Shown here: positions 19,602 to 28,322 of the stretch, piece by piece
Position numbering within the stretch: position 1 is the stretch's first letter
Layout: every line of letters begins with the position of its first letter
Assembly: GCF_001436455.1 (NCBI RefSeq)
Contig: NZ_AYYU01000012.1
Location: 1-49,371, forward strand
Direction: 5' to 3'
DNA: 49,371 bases
Source: Lactobacillus jensenii DSM 20557
GTDB lineage: Bacteria > Bacillota > Bacilli > Lactobacillales > Lactobacillaceae
Notes under the pieces: generated by a model
The model's input: the letters and a program-made list of their open reading frames with translations, nothing else
Told to the model about the DNA's origin: nothing
Database searches by the model: none
Program-made: the position numbers and the translations under genes

Positions 19602-21056
19602 CTATTTATGATTTTTCTTGTTTTTAATTACAAAATCATGCTTACCGCGGCGCACATTACTCTTGCGATGCCGTCTTTCATTTCGATCGCCACCATGCTT
19701 AAAATTATTACGGTGGCCACGACGACGACCATGCCCCTTATATGGCAATGGCTTTTCAGGAGTAATCTTAACTTTAATTTCGTCTGCATCTTTGGATAAA
19801 TTCTTCAAAAAGGCCGCTACTAAATCTACTGCTGAATAATTATCCAACAATTCACTTGCTTCTTCAGTATATTTAGTTAAATCTGCCTTAAGCAAATCCT
19901 CGATTTGCTTATGAGCAATTGCCAATTGACCTTGAAGTGCTTGGTCATCTGTTGGTGGACGAAGTGGTGACATCTTCTTCTTGGTCAAGTTTTCAATGGT
20001 TCTCATATAACCAATTTCATTTGGGGTTACAAAGGTAACTGAAATTCCATTCTTACCTGCACGTCCAGTTCTACCAATTCGGTGAACATAAGAATCAGGA
20101 TCTTGTGGAATATCATAGTTATAAACGTGTGTTACCCCTGAAATGTCAAGTCCACGAGCTGCAACGTCAGTTGCAACTAAAATATCCAATTTTCCATTCT
20201 TAAATCTCTTTAAGACGCTCATTCTCTTAGCTTGTGATAAATCACCATGAATACCAGCTGCATTATAGCCACGAGCAACTAAACCACGAGTTAACTCGTC
20301 TACTCTTCTTTTTGTTCTACCAAAGACAACAGCCAAATCTGGAGCTTGAACGTCGATTAACCGACACATAATATCAAATTTTTCTGCTTCTTTTGCGCGT
20401 ACGAAGTATTGATCAATCAAATCTGCAGTCAATTCTTTAGACTTAATTTGTACAATCTCTGGTTCTTTCATAAACTTTTCACCAATTCTTAGAATTGGCT
20501 TAGGCATTGTTGCACTAAACAAAAGAGTATGCTCACGATTCTTGGCAAAATCCAAAATACTCTCAATATCTTGAATAAAACCCATGTCTAGCATTTCATC
20601 AGCTTCATCCAAAACAACTGTTTTAATCTTGTCTAATTTAACTGTTTTTCTCTTTAAATGATCTAAAATTCGTCCTGGTGTTCCTACTAAAATAGCTGGA
20701 GTTTGTTTCAAGGCACGAATTTGGCGACTAATATCAGCACCACCATAAACAACTTGAACTTTTGCCTTTTCATCGCGTCCTAAGCGATATAACTCTTCTT
20801 GAGTTTGAATTGCTAATTCTCTAGTTGGTTCAATAACCAAAGCTTGAATAAAATGTTCTTTATTGTCGATTTTTTGCAAAATTGGCAAACCAAAAGCAGC
20901 AGTCTTACCAGTTCCTGTTTGAGCTTGTCCGATTACGTCCTTGCCAGCTAAAGCTAGAGGAATGGTTTTTTCTTGAATCGGAGTTGCCTCTTCAAAGCCG
21001 CTACGTTTAATTGCTTTTAATAAAGCATCATTTAAGCCTAATTCTGTAAATTTCAC
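19602..21056 (-). CDS. cshA: DEAD-box RNA helicase CshA
   Basis: 484 residues. The helicase core has the Q motif (FEEATPIQ), Walker A (AQTGTGKT), DEAD (VLDEADEML), SAT (LFSATMP) and HRIGRTGR. The basic C-terminal tail rich in Arg, His and Gly (about residues 435-484) binds RNA. CshA-type helicases work in mRNA decay and cold-shock ribosome assembly. It follows murF by 10 bases. Confidence 0.93.
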   Translation of the reverse strand: MKFTELGLNDALLKAIKRSGFEEATPIQEKTIPLALAGKDVIGQAQTGTGKTAAFGLPILQKIDNKEHFIQALVIEPTRELAIQTQEELYRLGRDEKAKVQVVYGGADISRQIRALKQTPAILVGTPGRILDHLKRKTVKLDKIKTVVLDEADEMLDMGFIQDIESILDFAKNREHTLLFSATMPKPILRIGEKFMKEPEIVQIKSKELTADLIDQYFVRAKEAEKFDIMCRLIDVQAPDLAVVFGRTKRRVDELTRGLVARGYNAAGIHGDLSQAKRMSVLKRFKNGKLDILVATDVAARGLDISGVTHVYNYDIPQDPDSYVHRIGRTGRAGKNGISVTFVTPNEIGYMRTIENLTKKKMSPLRPPTDDQALQGQLAIAHKQIEDLLKADLTKYTEEASELLDNYSAVDLVAAFLKNLSKDADEIKVKITPEKPLPYKGHGRRRGHRNNFKHGGDRNERRHRKSNVRRGKHDFVIKNKKNHK

Positions 21057-21066
21057 TAAAACTCTC

Positions 21067-22434
21067 CTAAAGTAATCTTTCTAAAACTTTATCTAAATGC
21101 ATGCCGTGAGAAGCTTTGAGCATGACAATATCATTGGAATGAATATCATTTTTAAGGTCATCAATCATTCGTTCCATTTTATCTTGAGGGTAATAATGTA
21201 GTGTATCTGGTACATACTTACCCTTAATTGCTTCTTCCAAATTCTTCATTTCTGGTCCATAGAGGTAAACTTCATTGATTACCAATGGATCAAGTTTGTC
21301 AGCAAGTGAAGCATGAAGTTCAGCAGAAGCAGCACCCAATTCAAGCATATCACCTAAAACAGCTATTCTTCTCCCACCTTCAGGAACTTCTACTTGGCCA
21401 AAACTTGTTAAAACGGCCTTAGCTGCAGTTGGATTAGAATTGTAGATATCATCCATAATGTCTTCTCCAACATCCCCTTTACGCCACTGCATTCTATTAG
21501 CAGTTGGGGTAAAGTCAGACAAACTAGCAGCAATTTCATCATCTGATTCACCAAAATGATGTCCAACGCAGATTGCGGCCATTGCATTTGATACATTATG
21601 CTTACCAATCATTGGAATTGAAAATTTCTGCTCTGAGGAATTAGTCACAAAAGATGCATGATGCATATAACTCTTAAATTCTAAAGCATGAATTGTATCT
21701 TGATCACTAAATCCAAAAGTAGATTTAACTTGAGTTATTTTTTCTGCTCTTTGTCTTAATAGTGGCTCATCACCATTGTAGATAAATTCACCATCTTCTT
21801 TTAAGAAATCAGTGATTTCCATCTTAGCATCGGCAATTTTATCACGTGAACCAAAGAACTCAATATGTGCTTCACCAATCATAGTAATAACACACACATC
21901 CGGCTTAACCAATGAGCTAAGATGATGCAACTGACCAGCACGATCCATTCCCATTTCAAGTACTAAAATCTCAGTAGTTGGCTTCATTTCTAAAATTGTC
22001 ATTGGAACACCAATTTCATTATTAAAATTAGCCTGAGTTTTATGTACATTAAAACGTTTAGACAAGACTGCAGCAACCATATCTTTAGTTGTTGTCTTAC
22101 CATTTGAACCTGTAATACCAACAACAGCTGGATTTACTTTATTGAGATAATACTTAGCTAATTCTTGCATAGCAGCTAAAGTATCATCCACTTCAATCAA
22201 TGGAAAGTTGCCTGGTTTATTAGGGTGTCCTTTTTCCCAAAGTGTAGCTACTGCACCATTAGCAATAGCTGAATTGATAAAATCATGCCCATCACGTTCC
22301 CCTTTTAAAGGGACAAACAATGAATTTTCATTTAATTTTCGAGAATCAAAAGCAACTGAGCTAATAACAGGATCACTATTACCTTCAATTGTTGTATCAA
22401 GCGCCTTGGCGATTTCCGCAAGCTGCATTTTCAT
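21067..22434 (-). CDS. murF: UDP-N-acetylmuramoyl-tripeptide--D-alanyl-D-alanine ligase
   Basis: 455 residues. Last cytoplasmic step of peptidoglycan precursor synthesis, adding D-Ala-D-Ala. Mur ligase layout: N-terminal UDP-binding domain, central ATPase with GITGSNGKTTTKDM (about residues 108-121), and C-terminal domain. It is in the same direction as cshA and the acpS-alr pair, so D-Ala supply and use are encoded close together. Confidence 0.96.
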   Translation of the reverse strand: MKMQLAEIAKALDTTIEGNSDPVISSVAFDSRKLNENSLFVPLKGERDGHDFINSAIANGAVATLWEKGHPNKPGNFPLIEVDDTLAAMQELAKYYLNKVNPAVVGITGSNGKTTTKDMVAAVLSKRFNVHKTQANFNNEIGVPMTILEMKPTTEILVLEMGMDRAGQLHHLSSLVKPDVCVITMIGEAHIEFFGSRDKIADAKMEITDFLKEDGEFIYNGDEPLLRQRAEKITQVKSTFGFSDQDTIHALEFKSYMHHASFVTNSSEQKFSIPMIGKHNVSNAMAAICVGHHFGESDDEIAASLSDFTPTANRMQWRKGDVGEDIMDDIYNSNPTAAKAVLTSFGQVEVPEGGRRIAVLGDMLELGAASAELHASLADKLDPLVINEVYLYGPEMKNLEEAIKGKYVPDTLHYYPQDKMERMIDDLKNDIHSNDIVMLKASHGMHLDKVLERLL

Positions 22435-22486
22435 ACTAAAAACCTCTAAATTTATAAATATAATTTCTTAATAAAGTGAATTTGCA

Positions 22487-22516
22487 AGAAAAAAGCAGTC
22501 CGGTAAGGACTGCTTA
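22487..22516 (-). terminator. Terminator after rpmE2
   Basis: Minus-strand stem AAGCAGTCC-TTACC-GGACTGCTT followed by U6, about 16 bases after the rpmE2 stop. Confidence 0.92.
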
Positions 22517-22531
22517 ATTGCAAGGATACAA

Positions 22532-22789
22532 TTATTTGTTTTCCTTTGATGAAAGACCGTACTTCTTGTTGAATTTTTCGATTCGGCCATCTGCTTGAGC
22601 AAACTTTTGCTTACCAGTGTAGAATGGGTGTGAATCTGATGAAATTTCAACACGTACTAATGGATAAGTCTTACCTTCAAATTCAATTGTTTCTGATGGA
22701 TTCAAAGTAGAACCTGCTAAGAACTTAGCACCAGTTGCTGAATCCATGAAAACAACTTGTTGATAATCTGGATGAATTCCTTGTTTCAT
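22532..22789 (-). CDS. rpmE2: 50S ribosomal protein L31 type B
   Basis: 85 residues, beginning [16 protein letters not shown] and ending in a short charged tail. It has no cysteines, so it is the zinc-free type B paralogue. A strong AAAGGAG site precedes the ATG. It has its own terminator and is probably monocistronic. Confidence 0.96.
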   Translation of the reverse strand: MKQGIHPDYQQVVFMDSATGAKFLAGSTLNPSETIEFEGKTYPLVRVEISSDSHPFYTGKQKFAQADGRIEKFNKKYGLSSKENK

Positions 22790-22889
22790 GTTCTCTATTC
22801 TCCTTTGCCATAGTCAATCTTGCAGACCATAGATTATATACGACTAAGTTATAGTACCATCAATTGTGGATAAATGCAATTGTTTCTCT

Positions 22890-23384
22890 TTAATTTGGTT
22901 GACCTAATTTTAGTAAAAATAGGCCTAAAATAATAACTACAACAATTAAAAAGGCTTTTTCTATAACCCAACTCTCTTGATTCACAAATTGCCGTGAACA
23001 AGTATTCAAAACTTTAAAATAGTCATAGAAGCACTTTTTAGTAACTTCTTCATTCGCCTCTAGCTCATGAACCGCTTTATTACCTGCTGCTTTAATTTCA
23101 AATAAAGTATTAATTACATTCTGGCTTACACCACTATGACGTAATAAACTAATATTCTGATTAAAGTTCAAATCAGGTTTAATATACTTTTGCTCTAGCC
23201 AATACTTAGTTAATTTCTCTGCTTCTGTTCGCAAATCTGCTAGAGCATGATGATAATCACCTTTTTTAGCTAAACGTAAGCTTTTAAGTAACTGTTTTTT
23301 CTGCTTATTAATTAATTCATTTCCAGTAAGCGCTTGGTAGTAGTTGATTAGTTCTGAGAATTCAGGGTAACTAACTTTATTCAT
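22890..23384 (-). CDS. DUF4145-type protein with C-terminal membrane anchor
   Basis: 164 residues. Residues about 35-125 resemble the helical DUF4145/HEPN-like fold (ALADLRTEAEKLTKYWLEQKY, then a KAAGNKAVHE motif). A single hydrophobic helix at about 141-159 with few residues after it suggests a tail-anchored protein facing the cytoplasm. DUF4145 domains often occur in defence or RNA-related proteins, but no such partner is present. It overlaps the NUDIX gene by 8 bases, so the two form an operon. Confidence 0.72.
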   Translation of the reverse strand: MNKVSYPEFSELINYYQALTGNELINKQKKQLLKSLRLAKKGDYHHALADLRTEAEKLTKYWLEQKYIKPDLNFNQNISLLRHSGVSQNVINTLFEIKAAGNKAVHELEANEEVTKKCFYDYFKVLNTCSRQFVNQESWVIEKAFLIVVVIILGLFLLKLGQPN

Positions 23385-23826
23385 TTTTATAAGTCCACTG
23401 ACTGTCTTTTAAGTACCAACAATTTTCACTTAAATTATCATTTTCAAAAATTTCTAGCATGCTATCGAAGCCATCAGCTAGTTGATAATTTTCTAAATCC
23501 TTGCGTTCAATCCAGAAAACTTCGCCTTCACGACTAGATTGTAATTTACCAGCAAAATGATTTGTTTTAAACAAAAAAACAATTGTCCTAATATCATCAT
23601 CAAAAAATTGTTTAACACCACAAATTTTTAAATCTTTAATATCTAGTCCAGTTTCTTCTTTTACTTCACGAACTGTCGAATCTACAATTGATTCACCATG
23701 TTCAACATGTCCTCCTGGGAAAGTCACTCCAGGCCAATCTTTTTTGACACGGTTTTCTACTAAAATTTTACTGCCATCGTATACCATGCACATGTTAGTT
23801 AAGACAACTTTTTCACTGCGATCCAT
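23377..23826 (-). CDS. NUDIX hydrolase (MutT-like)
   Basis: 149 residues with a complete Nudix box from GGHVEHGES to REVKEETGL (GX5EX7REUXEEXGU), at about residues 37-60. It probably hydrolyses an oxidised nucleoside triphosphate such as 8-oxo-dGTP; the substrate is not fixed by the sequence. First gene of a two-gene unit with the DUF4145 membrane protein. Confidence 0.88.
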   Translation of the reverse strand: MDRSEKVVLTNMCMVYDGSKILVENRVKKDWPGVTFPGGHVEHGESIVDSTVREVKEETGLDIKDLKICGVKQFFDDDIRTIVFLFKTNHFAGKLQSSREGEVFWIERKDLENYQLADGFDSMLEIFENDNLSENCWYLKDSQWTYKNE

Positions 23827-23862
23827 CTTTTCACCTTCTAATCTTTAATAAATATAGTTTAA

Positions 23863-23897
23863 CAAAAAAGCTTTAGTGAATTAACTCACTAAAGCTT
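23863..23897 (-). terminator. Terminator after the NatAB-like ABC operon
   Basis: Minus-strand stem AGCTTTAGTGA-GTTAAT-TCACTAAAGCT followed by U6. Confidence 0.92.
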
Positions 23898-23902
23898 CTC
23901 TC

Positions 23903-25138
23903 CTATCCTCTTAGGCGTTTAATTTTCTTAATAATACTGCCATCATCAGTTTGTAAAATTAGCTTTGGATAAGCCTTTCTAACCAAGTAGCTGGTAAGTA
24001 TCAAAGTCACTACTGAAATTATCGTAGCAATCACTAATTCTGGCGTACCAGACACACCTTCTGCAATCCGGCCTGGCAAGATAAAGCCTGAAAATAGTGG
24101 TAGACAGCTAATTACTTGAGCAAATAAACTATCACCTTTACTCAAATTTGGCGCTGCAACTAAAGAAATAATTACCAGATACATGATTGGAGCAAGAACT
24201 TTTTGTAAATCTTCCACTCTATTAGCTAAAGCGCCACAAAAGGCTGCAATGACAATTGACAAAATCACTGAAAGTAGCAATAATACCAAATTCCAGCTAA
24301 GAAGGTTATTCATCACTTGTGAAATTAACTCTTGATTACTCTTGAAAAAACTAGCAAACATGTTAATTTGCGGCCCGGCAATAACTGCAACGCCTAAAAG
24401 GGCAATATAGGCTAAAACATGAAGTAAAAAGACACCTAATACACCTAATACTTTACCAACGAAGTAATCCCCACCACGCATGCTGGAGAAGATAATTTCC
24501 ATAATCTTAGAACCTTTTTCAGTGGCGATTTCTTGAGCCATCGTAGAAATATAAGTAAGTAAAATAAAGTAAGTTAGCCAGATAAAGACATTAGCAGCAA
24601 TGCTCTTAGCTTGCTTTGCGGTTAAATCTGCCTTAGTAGCCTCTTTTGCTAAGCCATTATGTCCACTAATCTTTTCACTAATTTTTACACTTTGATTTAA
24701 AGTTTTTAATTGTTTCGCTGTTAAACCAGTAGCTTGGATATTAAGGCTTTGTTGCAGCTTTTGTAAGCTAGCCATTAAGTTAGACTTATCTCCACTATCC
24801 ATAGCTTCCTTTCCAAGCCAGGAAGCGGAGATTTGGCCAGATTTTGCAACGTCAACTTTAACATAGCCCTTAATTTCTTCAGCAGCTAATGCTTTTTTAG
24901 CTGCAGCTTCAGATTTCACTTCAAAGTTACTTAAATCTTTAACAGCAGGGGCATAGTTTTTACTAATAACGATGGCATTGTCAATCTGATTATCACTGCC
25001 ACTTAGCTTTTGACTAATAAAGACGACACCAAAAATAATCGCCATAAATATCACTGGAGCTAAAACTGACAAAATAAAGGTAATTCCTTTGGTCTGTCTA
25101 ATAAAAGTTTCTTTTGTAACTAACCAAATCTTTTTCAT
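23903..25138 (-). CDS. ABC-2 permease, NatB/YhaP-like
   Basis: 411 residues. One N-terminal membrane segment (about 18-40), an extracytoplasmic domain of about 140 residues with repeated KSG and KQL segments, then five or six C-terminal helices (about 183-385). This is the NatB/YhaP permease layout. It may export sodium, a drug or a peptide; the substrate is unknown. Its ATG overlaps the ATPase stop by 4 bases, so the two form one transporter. Confidence 0.88.
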   Translation of the reverse strand: MKKIWLVTKETFIRQTKGITFILSVLAPVIFMAIIFGVVFISQKLSGSDNQIDNAIVISKNYAPAVKDLSNFEVKSEAAAKKALAAEEIKGYVKVDVAKSGQISASWLGKEAMDSGDKSNLMASLQKLQQSLNIQATGLTAKQLKTLNQSVKISEKISGHNGLAKEATKADLTAKQAKSIAANVFIWLTYFILLTYISTMAQEIATEKGSKIMEIIFSSMRGGDYFVGKVLGVLGVFLLHVLAYIALLGVAVIAGPQINMFASFFKSNQELISQVMNNLLSWNLVLLLLSVILSIVIAAFCGALANRVEDLQKVLAPIMYLVIISLVAAPNLSKGDSLFAQVISCLPLFSGFILPGRIAEGVSGTPELVIATIISVVTLILTSYLVRKAYPKLILQTDDGSIIKKIKRLRG

Positions 25139-26040
25139 TTTGCCGCCTCCATCTTAAATATTTGATCTAAAGTTGGTGCTTCTTGACTGAAGGTTTGAAT
25201 ATATTCACCGTGTGATAACAAGTCAAAAATTTCTGGGCCATATTTTTCATCTGTTAACTTAATTGCCCAGACTCCATCGTGGCGCTGCACAAATGATTCA
25301 CAACCTGGCAAGCTTGCCACTTGCTCACGGTTTAAACCAGCTTTTTTAAGATAGAGATATTCTTTTGGATAGCTATCTCTAATTTCTTGAATTGTGCCAT
25401 TTAAAACCAATTGCCCATGATTAATCATAACCACCTTGTCGCAGAGCCGTTCAACATTATCCATGTTATGGTCAGAAAAAATAACCGTAGCTCCACGCTT
25501 AGCCTGGTCTAAGATAATATCTTTCATCAAGTCGACATTAACGGGATCAAGTCCACTAAATGGTTCATCTAAAATCAAAATCTGAGGTTGATGAATCATC
25601 GTCGCAATCATTTGAATCTTCTGCTGGTTACCTTTAGACAAAGACTTAATCTTATCACTCATCTTACCAACAACTTGCAGTTTCTCCATCCAAGCTGGCA
25701 AGGCGGCTTTAATATCACTATTACTCATTCCTTTAAGACTAGCTAAATAGCGAACTTGCTCTAAAACTGTCAGTTTTGGCATCAAGCTTCGCTCTTCTGG
25801 TAGGTAGCCAACTATATTGTAGTCTGCACTAGAAAAAAACTGACCATTGAGTGTAATTTTGCCCTCGTAATCTAAGAAATGCAAAATTGAGTGAAACAAG
25901 GTAGTTTTACCAGAACCGTTCTTCCCGATTAAACCGGTAATTTGTCCAGGCTTACAGTCAAAACTGATACCTTTAAGAACTTCCTTAGTACGGTAGCTTT
26001 TCTTAACTTGGTCAATTACCAAATGTGTTTGTTTAACCAT
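25135..26040 (-). CDS. ABC transporter ATP-binding protein, NatA/YhaQ-like
   Basis: 301 residues: an ABC domain with Walker A GKNGSGKTT, signature LSKGNQQKI (the usual LSGGQ replaced by LSKGN, typical of the NatA/YhaQ group), Walker B ILDEPFSGLDPV and switch His (SDHNMD), then a C-terminal DUF4162-like accessory domain (about 215-301). Partner of the overlapping permease. Its ribosome binding site is a strong AGAAGGGGG. Confidence 0.9.
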   Translation of the reverse strand: MVKQTHLVIDQVKKSYRTKEVLKGISFDCKPGQITGLIGKNGSGKTTLFHSILHFLDYEGKITLNGQFFSSADYNIVGYLPEERSLMPKLTVLEQVRYLASLKGMSNSDIKAALPAWMEKLQVVGKMSDKIKSLSKGNQQKIQMIATMIHQPQILILDEPFSGLDPVNVDLMKDIILDQAKRGATVIFSDHNMDNVERLCDKVVMINHGQLVLNGTIQEIRDSYPKEYLYLKKAGLNREQVASLPGCESFVQRHDGVWAIKLTDEKYGPEIFDLLSHGEYIQTFSQEAPTLDQIFKMEAAK

Positions 26041-26187
26041 ATTTTCCCCCTTCTTTCCATATATGTCTTTCTAGTTTAAGTTTAACAATAATGCAGCTGA
26101 AGGTGGTAATGATATCCATTATATGGCTACAAACACTTTTTTCTAAGAAACTTTATAGGTATAATAAGCTCCATTGAGGAGAATACT

Positions 26188-27297
26188 ATGAAAAAAGCAA
26201 TTAAGTATACAATTCGAAGTCTACTAGGACTTTTAGCAATCGTTATTATTACTTTACTAGGCTATGCAATTTACATGCAAGAGAATTACTACCGCATCCC
26301 TGACCACCAAGTTATTCACATCAAGAACAACCAAGCTAAAACTCTAGCTACAAATAAAACTTACACTCTAACTACCTATAATGTCGGCTTTGGTGCTTAT
26401 AATCCCAAGTACAGTTTCTTCATGGATACTGGTGAAATGAAAAATGGGGCCAAAACGCGAGGAAAATATGGAACTGCAGTCTCAAAAGCGAGTGAACTAG
26501 CTGATACTAAAGGTGCAATTGCCACAATCAAAAAGCAAAATCCCGACTTTGCCTTTTTCCAAGAAATAGATACTAATTCAACTCGCTCTTTTGGCGTTAA
26601 CCAGGTTAAAATGGCGGAAAACGCCTTCGATGATATGGGCAGCAGTTTTGCACAGAATTTCCACAGTGCTTATATTGCCTTCCCCCTGAATAATCCCCAT
26701 GGCTTTGCTCGTAGTGGTATCTTGGCATTAAGTAAATACCACATTGATAGTAGCGAGCGCCGGAAATACTTTGTCAGCTCAAGCTTAATTGAAAAGTTCG
26801 TTGACCTCGACCGTTGCTTCAACGTCATGCGCCTACCAGTCAAAAACGACAAAGAGCTGGTCTTAATTAACAGCCACATGTCCGCTTATGACAAGGGTGG
26901 CTTATCTAAGAAAAAGCAACTTGCCCTGCTCAATCACGTTATGAAAGCTGAAATTCAAAAAGGCAACTACGTCATCTGCGGTGGCGACTTTAACCATGCA
27001 TTTGGTACCAAATATGTTGCGCATTTTAAGTCAGAACAAAAGCAGCACGACTGGCTAGCTGTCTTAAGTCAAAAAGACCTGGCAAGTAGTGGCATGAGAA
27101 TGATTACTGCACAAAATGCGGATGATGTGCCAACCTGCCGCGGTAGCGATATTCCATACAAAAAAGGCGTAACCTATACCACTATCGTTGATGGTTTCTT
27201 GGTTTCGCCTAATGTCCAAGCTGTTAGCTACAATATCGATACTCAATTCGCTTATGCGGATCATAATCCGGTGAAATTGAGCTTTAGTTTAAGATAA
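26188..27297 (+). CDS. Membrane-anchored endonuclease/exonuclease/phosphatase-family hydrolase
   Basis: 369 residues. A signal anchor at about 9-28, then an EEP fold from about residue 55: TYNVGFGAY, FFQEID (metal-binding Glu), LINSHMSA, ICGGDFNHAFG and the C-terminal catalytic ADHNPV. The fold acts on phosphodiester bonds in DNA, RNA or phosphoinositides. An extracytoplasmic position would suit nucleic-acid scavenging or lipid headgroup turnover; the substrate is unknown. A good GAGGAG site precedes the ATG, and TATAAT at about 26159-26164 is a likely -10 box. Confidence 0.88.
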   Translation: MKKAIKYTIRSLLGLLAIVIITLLGYAIYMQENYYRIPDHQVIHIKNNQAKTLATNKTYTLTTYNVGFGAYNPKYSFFMDTGEMKNGAKTRGKYGTAVSKASELADTKGAIATIKKQNPDFAFFQEIDTNSTRSFGVNQVKMAENAFDDMGSSFAQNFHSAYIAFPLNNPHGFARSGILALSKYHIDSSERRKYFVSSSLIEKFVDLDRCFNVMRLPVKNDKELVLINSHMSAYDKGGLSKKKQLALLNHVMKAEIQKGNYVICGGDFNHAFGTKYVAHFKSEQKQHDWLAVLSQKDLASSGMRMITAQNADDVPTCRGSDIPYKKGVTYTTIVDGFLVSPNVQAVSYNIDTQFAYADHNPVKLSFSLR

Positions 27298-27376
27298 AAA
27301 TGCTTGTTTGTTTTTAACTCTTTTTGCTCTATTGAAATAAAGTTACCAACTATATACAGTTTTAAGGATTCATAAA

Positions 27377-27418
27377 AAAAGGCAAGATTTCTTTAATTAT
27401 GAAGTCTTGTCTTGTTTA
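27377..27418. terminator. Hairpin downstream of the EEP-family gene
   Basis: Stem GCAAGATTTC / GAAGTCTTGT with G-U pairs. The plus-strand transcript lacks a clean U run, but the minus strand has U7 after it, so it would work better as a terminator of the decayed minus-strand genes to the right. Confidence 0.5.
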
Positions 27419-27442
27419 TTTATCTGAAAAGATATTCTCCAC

Positions 27443-27466
27443 AGCTAAATTTAATCAAATTTAGCT
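27443..27466. repeat. Short perfect inverted repeat
   Basis: AGCTAAATTT-AATC-AAATTTAGCT: 10-bp arms with a 4-base loop, without a U run. Function unknown; it lies at the edge of the decayed region. Confidence 0.6.
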
Positions 27467-27475
27467 ATCCTTTTC

Positions 27476-27625
27476 TTAAAAAACAAAAACTATACCTAAG
27501 TTTGCTAATACATCGGCTGAAACACTACCAGTTTGAAGAGGTTCTGATTGCTTGTTGTAATAATCTACTCTTCTTGACGTCTTATAAAGTATCGTCTTGG
27601 AATAATATGTCATCAAAGCCACCAT
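27476..27625 (-). pseudogene. Possible remnant reading frame in decayed region
   Basis: A 49-codon minus-strand frame (MVALMTYYSK ... ADVLANLGIVFVF) with no ribosome binding site and no recognised domain. A plus-strand frame at 27412-27648 overlaps it and also looks spurious, being hydrophobic and lacking a site. Roughly 1 kb from 27298 to 28322 contains no intact gene of normal size. I read this stretch as gene debris or non-coding DNA. Confidence 0.25.
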
Positions 27626-27733
27626 ATTTTCATATATTAATTGAGTAATATCCCAACACTATAGAAGTCTGAGTATCTCATATTGCAAAATAATTATATA
27701 AAGCAAAAATAAACTTATATAACTGCTATAATA

Positions 27734-27877
27734 TTATTTATCCTCTTCTCCAATGCCAAAAGCTTCTAAAATTGCATCAAATCCAATAAGTAAATATCTC
27801 AAAAATATATTTTTTGGTTTTCTCTTTTGAAATAAGTTATTTTTGTATTCTTTTCTCGAAATTCTTTTATTATCCAT
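27734..27877 (-). CDS. Small basic hypothetical protein (47 residues)
   Basis: A 47-codon frame from the ATG at 27877, with AAGG 9 bases upstream. The N-terminal half is strongly basic (MDNKRISRKEYKNN, then FQKRKPKN), the second half is hydrophobic (FLRYLLIGFDAILEAFGIG) and the end is acidic (EEDK). This resembles a small membrane-associated peptide, but no family is recognised and it may be a fragment. It lies just downstream of the decayed LPXTG gene on the same strand. Confidence 0.4.
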   Translation of the reverse strand: MDNKRISRKEYKNNLFQKRKPKNIFLRYLLIGFDAILEAFGIGEEDK

Positions 27878-27964
27878 GAATATGTACCTTATTAATATTA
27901 TTTTAGAGTCTAAGCACAGTAGTTATATATAGAATATTCAAAGGTTTCTACGCTTTATTCACAA

Positions 27965-28173
27965 CTAATTATCCTTACGTTTTAACCCTAAAGACAAACC
28001 TAAACTTACCAAAAGCATTCCTAAAGCACCTAAAACAGTCACGTGGTTGCCTGTTTGTGGTAAATGTTGCTTATTAATACTACTTACTTTAGCTAATGAT
28101 AATTTATTTTCCGGTTTAACTACCTTAGTAGCAACTTTAGAATTTTGGTCTACCTTTATTTGCTTTTATTCAT
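27965..28173 (-). pseudogene. Internally deleted LPXTG surface-protein gene
   Basis: A GGAGG site and ATG at 28173 begin a frame that stops after MNKSK. Two bases out of frame, an open stretch (VDQNSKVATKVVKP ...) leads to a complete sortase signal: LPQTG (28049-28063), a hydrophobic helix (VTVLGALGMLLVSLGLSLGL) and the basic tail KRKDN before the stop at 27965. The start region and the cell-wall sorting signal thus survive, while the whole signal peptide and adhesin body between them are missing. This shows a large internal deletion in what was a cell-wall-anchored protein. Confidence 0.8.
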
Positions 28174-28322
28174 AGCTTTTCCTCCATATATGCAAGCCTT
28201 TACAATTATATATTGTAGCACTTATCAAAACTTAAGATTAAATTTGTACCTTTAACTTCTACGGCAAAAATATACCAAACATAGTATGATTAACGTAGAT
28301 GTTTTTTAGAAAGGACTTCACC

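Noticed and set aside
22468-22653. 61-codon minus-strand frame overlapping rpmE2
   Set aside because: Runs through the rpmE2 gene and terminator in another frame with no start site.
27412-27648. 78-codon plus-strand frame after the EEP-family gene
   Set aside because: No ribosome binding site, starts inside a hairpin region, composition like random A/T-rich DNA, and no recognisable domain.
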